A stretch of DNA of 35,412 nt from a virus, in IMG/VR virus record IMGVR_UViG_3300033141_003865, positions 1 through 35,412 of that record; one strand, 5' to 3'. Positions 20,783 to 29,864 of this stretch are shown here, in pieces (within the stretch, counting starts at the first letter, position 1; every line of letters begins with the position of its first letter). The notes below the pieces were generated by a model. That model had not been told where the DNA came from. It was given only the letters and a program-made list of their open reading frames with translations, and made no database searches. The position numbers and the translations under genes are program-made.

Positions 20783-20788
20783 GTTTAT

Positions 20789-21103
20789 TTAATAAGTTAA
20801 TACTTTTTTGGCTCATCTTATTCATTTAGAACCTAGCCACCAAGCTGGTCATCATTCAAAATCGTCATCAGCTCAATTTATATGAAAATGTACCCAGTCT
20901 TCTTTTATATTTTTTATAAATTCCTCTTTACTAACAAGGTCATCTATTTCGTCTTCATTTAAAAGCTCTTGCATATATTTATAAAATTCCTCTTTTGTAT
21001 TTTCTGCTGATATTACAAAAGTATCATCTGTAAATTTTTGTACTTCATTTAATAAAAATTTATCAAACGCACTTACTTTTTTATTATTTTTATGTATTGT
21101 CAT
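20789..21103 (-). CDS. hypothetical acidic protein (104 aa)
   Basis: This 104-residue protein starts MTIHKNNKKVSAFDKFLLNE and is helical and acidic through residue 76 (YKYMQELLNEDEIDDLVSKE). A Trp/Gly-rich C-terminus follows several UGA codons (ADDDFEGGPAWWLGSKGIRG). It is the last gene of the early block, just before the late promoters. The function is unknown; a small regulator or anti-host protein would fit the place. Confidence 0.55.
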
Positions 21104-21377
21104 TATCTAATTCGTAAAAAAATAATATTCTCTTTATATATAATTCAATTTTAATTTCATTTTCTTTATTGTAACCCTCGCTATTATCTTTATATATATC
21201 TTCTCAACAGTCCTTTAGTCTATGGGGCTTAGTTTCAATAAAAGTAGAATTTATCATTGTAACTTCAATAAAATTACCATTCTTATCACCATTAAAAGCA
21301 ATAAGTTTTTTTAATTTTTCTTTACTCTCAATAATTTCTAATTTAGTTCACTCGTTTAAATGTATTAATGTTTTCAT
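21090..21377 (-). CDS. hypothetical protein (95 aa)
   Basis: This 95-residue charged protein begins MKTLIHLNEGTKLEIIESKE and continues KLKKLIAFNGDKNGNFIEVT. The N-terminal half looks like a small alpha/beta domain; the C-terminus is Glu/Asn-rich. It overlaps both neighbours by 13-14 bp. No family recognised. Confidence 0.5.
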
Positions 21378-21523
21378 AACTTTTTTAATAGTTTAGATAA
21401 ATTAAATTTTTTCTTTTTTTTCTTTCAAAAAAATGTATCTCGTTTTCAACAATAAGGACATTCAGTAGGAGCATTAAATATAATCCCTACTTGATTAAAG
21501 CACTTAGTACACATTAACCTCAT
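21365..21523 (-). CDS. small zinc-ribbon protein (52 aa)
   Basis: This 52-residue protein has two CxxC knuckles (CTKC at residues 5-8 and CPYC at about 23-26, followed by GKRDTFFGKKKKKF). The spacing of about 15 residues is that of a small treble-clef or zinc-ribbon fold, with a basic tail suited to nucleic-acid binding. A role in host transcription or translation takeover is possible. The domain is clear; the function is inferred. Confidence 0.6.
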
Positions 21524-21654
21524 AACTTCATTATATTATCAATTAAATCTTTTGCCCAAACAACGACTTTGTTCGGTTTAATAATTGGATTAGGAGCCTT
21601 TTTATTTTCTATTGAATAATATAATTTGTTATCTTTTATAAATGTTTGTTGCAT
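21514..21654 (-). CDS. very small hypothetical protein (46 aa)
   Basis: This 46-residue protein (MQQTFIKDNKLYYSIENKKA at its start) ends at TAA and overlaps the zinc-ribbon gene start by 10 bp. The overlap and intact frame in a tight gene string support it as coding, but there is no motif. Confidence 0.4.
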
Positions 21655-21657
21655 AAT

Positions 21658-21915
21658 TTAAGTTTTATCAATAGTTTTAATTAATTCATTTTTTGTACCA
21701 AATACTTTTTTTTCTTCAAGTATAGTAAAGGCATTTTCAAAAATAACAGGAGGAGTATCTGTATGCATTGAAATTATATATCAATTTGTATATTCTTCTG
21801 TATCATCGTCAAGTATTATAGAATCCCTTTCAATTACTATTCATCTTGTAATATGTCAGAAGTCTAAAAAATAAACTTCATCTTTTTTAACAAATTTAAA
21901 TGCTTTTCTTTTCAT
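21658..21915 (-). CDS. hypothetical protein (85 aa)
   Basis: This 85-residue protein begins MKRKAFKFVKKDEVYFLDFG and continues with a beta-rich stretch (RGIVIERDSIILDDDTEEYT, then IISMHTDTPPVIFE). The pattern suggests a small barrel. It is the first gene after the PIF1-like helicase, 14 bp away. No family recognised. Confidence 0.5.
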
Positions 21916-21929
21916 ATTTCTATTTTATT

Positions 21930-23174
<1,245 letters not shown>

Positions 23175-23182
23175 TTTTTAAA

Positions 23183-23371
23183 TTATTTATAAACTTTTCA
23201 AACTTTATTTTTAATTTTTTTATTTAAACTTTTATATAAAATTTCCGAGCAAATACAATCTAAATCAAACTCGGTTAAATTATGTTTATTTGCTAATTTC
23301 CGTAAGTCCATTTCAAAACTACTTATTTTTTTAGTATATTCTTGTCTTTTAGGATTTATTTTTAATCACAT
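23183..23371 (-). CDS. small basic hypothetical protein (62 aa)
   Basis: This 62-residue lysine-rich protein (start MGLKINPKRQEYTKKISSFE) is predicted helical and lies 8 bp before the PIF1-like helicase. It might be a DNA-binding partner, but no motif supports that. The second codon is UGA, also seen in the terL-region 54-aa gene and the 74-aa gene at 28287. Confidence 0.5.
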
Positions 23372-23383
23372 AACAATTTTTTA

Positions 23384-23785
23384 TTATATAAATTTAGCAA
23401 CTTCCAATTCTAAAGGGCTTGGTTTTCTTAAAGGACCTGAAATACAATATTTATTGTTAATCATTCTTATTGTACTTCACCCCCTAATTTTAAGATCGTC
23501 AATATCTTTTACAAGAATATATTCTTTTTTATTATACCAGTCATAAACAATTTTATCTCATTTTTCTAATTTACTAATATCTAACTTATCAAAACTTAAA
23601 TAATTTAATAAATCTATTCAAAATATTCTCCAAGTAGATCTTTTTTCAGTACCAACATTTGTAGCTTTTAAAACTCAACTTTGACATTTTCTAGTAATAG
23701 TACTTTCGTGTACATCTAATAAAATTGCTATCTCATTTGGTTTATAAAGCTCTTCATGTTTTATTTCGTTTATATTTTGTATCAT
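23384..23785 (-). CDS. excisionase/MerR-like helix-turn-helix protein (133 aa)
   Basis: The N-terminal region YKPNEIAILLDVHESTITRK, then CQSGVLKATNVGTEKRSTWR and IFGIDLLNYLS (residues about 14-65), matches the HTH_17 excisionase/MerR pattern ('ltp.EvA.lLgvs.sTv.r....G.lkA.kvGt...WrI...dl..yl'), with UGA giving the Gly of QSG. The C-terminal 65 residues are an unrelated basic domain. As no integrase is visible, it is more likely a transcription regulator, perhaps of the late promoters or the TTGCA-type operators, than a true excisionase. Confidence 0.75.
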
Positions 23786-23786
23786 T

Positions 23787-24050
23787 TTAATCGCAATTAT
23801 TAGTAATAAATTTTTCTAATTCAGGTATATTATTATGTAATTTTTCAATATCTTCTCTATCCATTCAATTTTTATTATGTATAACTTCTATAAAAATTAC
23901 ATTTCTTAATAATTCATTATGGGTTTGAGTAGAATCTAACTTACCTTTATTACAATAAAGTCTTACATATTTACCAGTTACTTCAACTTTTTCGCCCTCG
24001 TGAGCAAGTTCTGAATAGTCTATATATCTTTTTAGTAGTGCGTGTTTCAT
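23787..24050 (-). CDS. hypothetical protein (87 aa)
   Basis: This 87-residue protein starts MKHALLKRYIDYSELAHEGE, has a beta-rich middle (KVEVTGKYVRLYCNKGKLDS) and an acidic helical end after one UGA. It lies one base from the HTH gene, so the two are probably coupled. No family recognised. Confidence 0.5.
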
Positions 24051-24066
24051 AATTATTTTTTATTTA

Positions 24067-24354
24067 TTATTTAATATTTCATTCTAATTCTCTTCTATAA
24101 ACACACCAAGCTTTTAAAAAATCTTGTGCTTCATTAGTAAGCCATATTGGATTATTATAACTATCTTGTTCTGAGTTCCAAGTAGTATGTTTTGTAACAA
24201 TAGTAATTCACATTAAATCTCATTCCTTTTTTCATTTATAACACTCATAATGTGTTTCCTTTTCAGTTAAAAATCTTTTTTCTATATGACTCACATCAGC
24301 CATTGGTATAACTATTTTTCAATTGAATATACTTTCACTTACTTTTTTACTCAT
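24067..24354 (-). CDS. hypothetical protein (95 aa)
   Basis: This 95-residue protein contains HYECYKGKKEGDLMGITIVT, then KHTTWNSEQDSYNNPIWLTN and EAQDFLKAWCVYRRELEG. The C-terminal part is helical and Trp-rich. It follows the SMC-like ATPase by 2 bp. No recognised family; all Trp are UGG. Confidence 0.5.
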
Positions 24355-24356
24355 AA

Positions 24357-25805
24357 TTATTTATTTATTTTATCTAAAATAATATTTTCCTCTATTTTAT
24401 TTTCTTCAATTAATTTAGCTTTTTCTTGTTCGTCTTCTACAAGTTCACCCTCATTAATAATAATTGTATCAAAAGCGTCAATTTTAGCTCTTTGAATAAA
24501 TATTTGAAAACCAGCTTTTAAAACTTTATCTTGTATTTCTGAAAGTGTATTAAAATCTAATTCCCCACCCTCTTCAATATTTAAAACTCTAAGTGGCGAT
24601 TCACTTATTAAAACTAAATCAATTGCAACTTCAATTTTTCTAGCAGTATTTAATTGTTTATACTCAATACCGTCTACCATTACACCGTAAACTTCTGAAA
24701 CTTCCATATAATCAGGCATTTTACTACCTTTAATCATTTCAATTTTTTCATCTTTTAAGGCTTTTACATCTTTTTCACAAGCTTCTACTCACTTTTTAGC
24801 CTCGTCACGGTCCTTAACTTGATTTAGGTAATCTGTATAGGCATTAGCTTTTTCGTTCGTATCTTGGGCATTATTTAATGCCTCAGCGTTATGTATTTGT
24901 GTTCAATTATCTAAAATAAACTTCTTTTCTTCATCTACTATAGCTTCTTTATAATTTTTACCGTCAGTTTTTGCTTCTTCTAACCATATTTTTGCTTTTT
25001 TAAGTTCTTTTTCAAGTTCATCAACTTTAGCTTTCCTATTTTTAAAAACATTTATCTTTTCTTGTAAAAGGTCTTGTTTTTTACCTAAATTATTAAATCC
25101 CTCTTGTGTTTTAAGTAAATCATTAATATTTACTTTTTCAACTTTTTCAGGAACTCCAACTTTTGTAGATTCGTCAACCAAAGCAACGATCTTAGCTAAA
25201 CCTTGTTTTTCGTATTTTCTCTCTTCTTCAGCTTTTTCAATTTTATTATCAATTTCTTTAGTATCTAAACCAGTTATAGCTTGTACTTCTTTTATTGAAT
25301 CAGGTATATTTAATTTATCAAGAGCTAGAGGGTCAATAGTTAATACATTTATTAACTCTTTTAATTGATCTTGCCCAACTTTAGAACCGTCCTCAAAATA
25401 AGCTTCTAATTTACTACTTCATCAAGGTTTTTTTTCAGTACCTTTTTTAAAGGTCCTTTCAATTGTAATTTCTCTTTCCTCCCCTCTGAGTATAAGAGAA
25501 ATAACAGCTTTATCTTCTCAATGTTTAATTATTCTCGCTGGTTCTGTACCAGTTCAATAAAGCATTGTACCCTTTAAAGCAAGAAATATACTATCAATAA
25601 AGCTAGTTTTACCATTTGCATTTTTACCACCAACAACAACCCAATCAGCAAAAGTAGTATTTATATAGTCAATATTTTTAATATTTTGTATATCAATAGC
25701 TTTAACTTTTAAAGGTCATTTTATTTTTCATGGATTAATACTTTTTTCTACTGCTTTATTCATAGATTCAAATTTTTCTTCAGGTATATCTTTAAAAATT
25801 GTCAT
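24357..25805 (-). CDS. SMC/RecF-like coiled-coil ATPase (482 aa)
   Basis: Residues 1-110 contain a RecF/SMC-type nucleotide-binding lobe: IKNIDYINTTFADGVVVGGK and NANGKTSFIDSIFLALKG with Walker A GKNANGKTS (about residues 56-64). Residues of about 175-340 are coiled coil. The C-terminal lobe has YKQLNTARKIEVAIDLVLIS followed by PLRVLNIEEGGELDFNTL, equivalent to the ABC signature and Walker B region, though the usual 'LSGGQ' is reduced to 'LNTAR' and the Walker B Asp-Glu reads IEEG. Such phage proteins are SbcC/RecN-like partners in recombination-dependent replication. A nuclease partner could be the RecU-like protein. Confidence 0.8.
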
Positions 25806-25827
25806 ATTTATATTTTATTATTAAAAA

Positions 25828-26388
25828 TTATTTTTTCTTAGTTATTCATTTTTTAACTACTAAACTTGCTTTATAAGAAAAGTCAGGACACTCAATAACA
25901 CATCATTCAGAATCATTTATTGTAGTTCATTTTTCATTAGCACTAACAACATTTTTTAATATAGATTCTCTATTTTTTAATTTTTCTTTTATTTCACTAT
26001 ATTCTTCATCTTCTTCAAATTTAATAGTTAATCTATTTGTTATATTTCAAACATATCAATAAGGTAAATCGTCTTTATTCCAATTACCAAAATCATCATA
26101 AGCTTCATTAGAAATAATATTTAGTGCATTTTTAATTACTTTTTCTATTATTTTTAATTCAACATAACCTCTTATAGGCTCTTTTTCTCATTCTTCTACT
26201 TTTTTTGCTATTTTATTCACAAATAATCAAATATCATTTAATGATATATATTCAATATTTATTAATAAATCAAGTTTAGCTTCAGATTCAGTATTTCAAA
26301 ATCAAGCTGGGCTTTCTTGTAAATTTGTAAAATTTTCAAAAGTAGCACAAATTTTATTTCAGTCTTGTTTATAATTTATTTTTTCCAT
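25828..26388 (-). CDS. hypothetical protein (186 aa)
   Basis: This 186-residue acidic alpha/beta protein includes NFTNLQESPAGFGNTESEAK, LRG-type strand PIRGYVELKIIEKV and a C-terminal GCVIECPDFSYKASLVVKKG. No family recognised. Its position between the SSB-like and SMC-like genes suggests a recombination or replication accessory, possibly a mediator, but that is inference. Confidence 0.55.
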
Positions 26389-26389
26389 T

Positions 26390-26509
26390 TTATATAAATT
26401 TATAGGTTAAAATTATTAAAAAAATAAATAGAAATATATATCTTCAGTCGTAAAAAGCATTTTCAATTGTTCTTTTAAAAATTCTATTTTTGGCGTTTGT
26501 TTTATACAT
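26390..26509 (-). CDS. tiny membrane protein (39 aa)
   Basis: This 39-residue protein has a basic N-terminus (MYKTNAKNRIFKRTIENAFY) and one C-terminal transmembrane helix (YIFLFIFLIILTYKFI). It fits tightly between two genes (1 bp and 21 bp gaps). Single-span micro-proteins of this type are common in phage early regions. Function unknown. Confidence 0.45.
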
Positions 26510-26530
26510 ATTTCTATTTATTATTAAATA

Positions 26531-27328
26531 TTATTCAAAATCATCATCTTCTTTTTTTTCTTCAGCTTTTGCATTTGCTCTAGCTTTAGTAGTAGTTTTA
26601 GGTTCGTCAAATATTTCTTCCACATCATCATTTGAAACTTCTTCTTTTGGTTCAGCGTTTTTAGGAGCTTCTTCAGTTTCAGCTTTTTTTTCTTTAATTT
26701 CTTCTTTTAGTTCTTTTTCTTGATCGTCTAAATCAACAACTCAAAATAATTCTTTTACTTCTTTACTTTCTGAAATTTTAGTTTGTAACCATTCAGGAAG
26801 AATATCGTAAACATCTTCATTATATCAAGTAACTTTCCCTTTTTCATCTTCTTCAATAGAAAAACTTATTAATTCTCTTTCACCTTTTGGAACTTCAACA
26901 CCAGCCATTAAAGGTAAGGCATTTTCAATATTTGCATATTCTCAGTCGTCAGAGTGAATAATTTGTAATTGACAAGGTTTCCCTAATATTTTTTGAAGAT
27001 CAAACCCCTCTAATTCTTCTTTAGTAAATTTTTTACCTCTCCAGCTTTCTAAGAATTTTCTCATAGTAGCTTTTGCATGAAGACTAATAGTAAAGTTTTT
27101 TCATGTAACTTTTGTAGTTTCAACTTCTTCTTTAGTGTCTTTATCTTCATAAGTATATTTTAAATTTGGTAATTCAAATTCAAATCTTACTTGATGTACT
27201 TCTTTTGTTTGTTTTTCAAAAGTAAGTTTTTGTGTTCATAAATCAATTATTGAAACACATCTTGCAAGGTGTATACCTGCTGGGATTAATTCTTTAGTCC
27301 CTCATTTTTCTTTGGCTATTAAGCTCAT
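26531..27328 (-). CDS. SSB-like / DUF669-type ssDNA-binding protein (265 aa)
   Basis: This 265-residue protein carries an N-terminal OB-like domain: GTKELIPAGIHLARCVSIID, then VHQVRFEFELPNLKYTYEDK, ISLHAKATMRKFLE and ILGKPCQLQIIHSDDGEYAN. These match the pattern of phage DUF669-like SSB functional analogues ('G.y.arl..i.d.G....v.f.fElp....s...ka.lr..l...lGk.c.v.i'). The last 70 residues are acidic and disordered and end EDDDFE, comparable to the SSB acidic tip that recruits partners. It is the first gene behind the operator-promoter at 27829 and the 490-nt leader RNA. Confidence 0.75.
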
Positions 27329-27828
27329 AATACAATATATTATAATTTAAAATACACAGTTTTACTTCTTGGGGGAAGCTTTGTAGTATAGTTTTAATTT
27401 ATTCACCCAAAACTTAAAGGCTAGTTTTATATTGTTTAGCGTCAAGGCGACGGTAGTTATATTCTACGAGCGCGAGATCAGTTGTAAGTTCTAGGAGTTG
27501 AAAAAATTAGATGAAATAAATCGGTATAATTTAATCATTTAAACCCTTATGGAATATATTTTACCCTCAGAAGATCTTTTATAACACTTGTATATTTAAG
27601 AAGAAATGCTAGTCAACGCCACCTATTAATATCCGTGTTCTTCCTACTCTATATATTTTTTCACTGTACTCTAGGATTTTCGACTACTTTCTCGTTTTGA
27701 GCATACAGCGTATCAATTACAAAGGACTGAGTCCAGCTCTCGTAAAATACAACATTATTAGTTATTGAAAGTCAGCTAGTTTAATCGTAAGTAGTGATTT
27801 TTTAAGTTGTTTCAATTTAACTAAGAAC
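27329..27828 (-). ncRNA. ~490-nt structured noncoding RNA or long leader before the SSB-like gene
   Basis: This 500-bp stretch has stops in all frames on both strands and patches of higher GC than its surroundings (27441-27478). A promoter ends at 27829. The 5' and 3' parts can pair: UAGUU (27819-27823) with AACUA (27389-27393), AAUU (27814-27817) with AAUU (27396-27399), and AACUUAAA (27801-27808) with UUUAAGUU (27411-27418), all nested. Internal helices include AGGAAGAA/UUCUUCUU (27638-27645 with 27598-27605, one G-U on this strand only), UCCUA/UAGGA, CGUC/GACG and GGAC/GUCC. ACTAGC recurs three times. A closed, multi-branched RNA of about 435 nt recalls large ornate phage RNAs (ROOL, GOLLD), but I cannot assign it. 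Confidence 0.65.
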
Positions 27829-27856
27829 ATTATATTCTTTTTTGCAGGTATTGCAA
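27829..27856 (-). promoter_or_regulatory. promoter TTGCAA-16-TATAAT with TTGCA-N5-TGCAA operator (P1)
   Basis: On the minus strand the -35 TTGCAA (27851-27856) and consensus -10 TATAAT (27829-27834) are 16 bp apart. A palindrome TTGCA-GGTAT-TGCAA (27842-27856) covers the -35 and part of the spacer, as a repressor operator would. The same arrangement recurs at 32910-32937. It drives the structured RNA and the SSB-like operon. Confidence 0.75.
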
Positions 27857-27874
27857 GTTTAATTTGTAAAAAAA

Positions 27875-28279
27875 CTATTTTTTCTGTATAAACTGCTTGG
27901 TCTTAAAATCAATTATAATACTTGTGTCCCAACCTAAAGCCAATAACTTAGGAAAACTGATTATAATATAATCTTTTTGTTTTTTACTATAAATAGTAAT
28001 TATTGTTGGTCTTCCTAATAAATGTAATCTTTTTAATGCTGTAACTTGATTATCTCTTAACTGATTAAATTTAAAAACTTCATTATCAATAATTTTTATT
28101 TCACAAGCATAAAAATCTAAGTTTGTAGAGATTAAACAATCAAAAGGCTTAAATCACATTGAGCCGTCTGTTATTTTATGACACCAAAATCAAACTTGTT
28201 TTAAAGATTTTAGCCATGTAGTAGTAAAGATAGCTTCAGTTTTTAAATTACCTTTTACTTTTGTTTGTAGTTCTAACAT
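27875..28279 (-). CDS. RecU-like PD-(D/E)XK nuclease, putative Holliday-junction resolvase (134 aa)
   Basis: This 134-residue protein has GFKPFDCLISTNLDFYACEI and K (about residues 47-67): Asp in PFD and the ExK of CEIK form the PD-(D/E)XK metal site, and FNQLRDNQVTALKRLHLLG follows, matching the RecU-type 'f..lr.hQ...L' helix. Such enzymes cut Holliday junctions or branched DNA before packaging. It is shorter than RecU (about 200 residues), as in other phage versions. It ends with TAG, 19 bp before promoter P1. Confidence 0.72.
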
Positions 28280-28286
28280 AATATTT

Positions 28287-28511
28287 TTATAAAATAATAA
28301 ATTTTGCTAATTCTTTTGAATCTTTTTTTAATATATAAGTATTATTGCTATGATGAAATTCAATAGTATAATCTTTTACATTTTCTTTATTAACTCAATT
28401 TTCAATAAGCCAATTTTCTAATTGTTTATTATGTCTTTCAATAATTTTATTACATAAATCACTTACAGGTCAATTTTTTTCCTCCATTTCAACTATTTTA
28501 TATTTTCACAT
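28287..28511 (-). CDS. small hypothetical protein (74 aa)
   Basis: This 74-residue charged protein begins MGKYKIVEMEEKNGPVSDLC, with a helical middle (NKIIERHNKQLENWLIENGV) and a strand-like end. It lies between the SF2 helicase (2 bp) and the RecU-like gene (7 bp). No motif recognised. Confidence 0.5.
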
Positions 28512-28513
28512 AA

Positions 28514-29848
28514 TTATAAATTTACAGAATTAATATTATTTTTTTCTAACCAATATTCTTTACATATTGTTTTAATTTTCTCAGCTCTTTGTTTTTTAAG
28601 AATAGGTAAGTCGTTCCAAATTCAAACTATGACATCAGTTTTACCCTCACACTTCCTTAATCCTCTTCAAATTGCTTGTATAACTGTCGATCTAAATTTT
28701 ATAGCACTCAGTAATAAAACTGTATCTATAATAGGTATATCAACACCAACCCCTATTTTTTGTATAGTTCCTAATATAATTGTTTGTTTTCAATTAGATT
28801 TAGCTTTTTCAAGATTTTCATCATCATCTTTAACTTTAGTATCACCAGTCATAACAATAAGGTTAAAATCTCTATTTGGGTCTTGTTCAAGCTCATTATA
28901 ATAATTTTCTATTTCATATTTTCTATCGGACAAAACAAGTAAACATTTTCTACCCTCTAAATATTCATATATTGTAGTCATTTGTAAACTAAGTCTTTCT
29001 TCATTTTCACTTATTGCAGTTCTTAATTCAGCTGGTCCCTCAAATTCATAATGTTCATCAGTATAATAATCTAACATTGTAAATTTTGGTATAATATTAT
29101 AACCATTATTTTTTTGACCTTTTACTTCTAGAATTTTTCCAAAATATTTTTCTAAATCTTCAGTATCTAAATCGTTTTTTTGCGGTGTTCACGAAAGACC
29201 ATATAAACCAATACTTTCTTTTCAGTGAAAATAAACATCTAAAGCACTCCAAAATTTTTTACTAAATCCAATAGGGGCTTCATCAATTAAAACCAGTCAA
29301 AAGAAATTATCTATCTTTTCATAATCCATTACAAAACTCCTTTTAGTCATTATGGTAATATTTTTTATTTCTTTTTTTCACCCTCAATAAATTCATGGTT
29401 CAATATTTGTATATTCTTTAAATTTTTGGTGCATTTCCTGAAGAGTTTTTACATTATGCACTAAAACTAAAGTGTTAGTTTGGTAATATTCAGCAATATT
29501 TAGAATAATATGACTTTTACCCTTTCAAGTTGTAAGTCTTATAAGTCAACATCTATAATTAAATTGCTCGGCTCTTTTCTTGACAATACGCATTACTTCA
29601 TCTTGAATAATGATATTTTCAGCAAATCTAACTTTTACTTCTTCAGGAAGTTCTTTTTGTTCTAAATTTAGTGTTTTTCTAGGCGGTAGAGTGTTTTTAT
29701 TTCCTTTTGGATATATATAATCCGAAGTAGGTGGAAAACACGCCCCAGCATATAGCCTATATGTTCTGTTAACCATTTTTTGAGAAGCAAAACTAAATTC
29801 CTTTTTATTTATGGTAAAAAAATCCCTCTTTTCTTTTATTTCAAACAT
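28514..29848 (-). CDS. superfamily 2 DEAD/H-type helicase (444 aa)
   Basis: This 444-residue ATP-dependent helicase has motif I LTTGKGKSHI (about residues 106-113, first Gly is UGA), motif II LVLIDEAPIG, motif III GLSGTP, motif V GTIQKIGVGVDIPIID and motif VI QAIGRGLR (Gly is UGA). The domain order is typical of UvsW/type III restriction-like SF2 helicases. The first 100 residues form a separate N-terminal part (RLYAGACFPPTSDYIYPKGN). It would remodel replication forks or R-loops. It lies between the primase-helicase and RecU-like genes. Confidence 0.88.
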
Positions 29849-29864
29849 TTTTTACTTTTATAAA

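Noticed and set aside
27329-27828. Group I intron, tmRNA or RNase P RNA
   Set aside because: I could not find the ordered P/Q/R/S core, a tRNA-like end with CCA or the RNase P conserved cores; GACTA/TAGTC matches occur in the wrong order.
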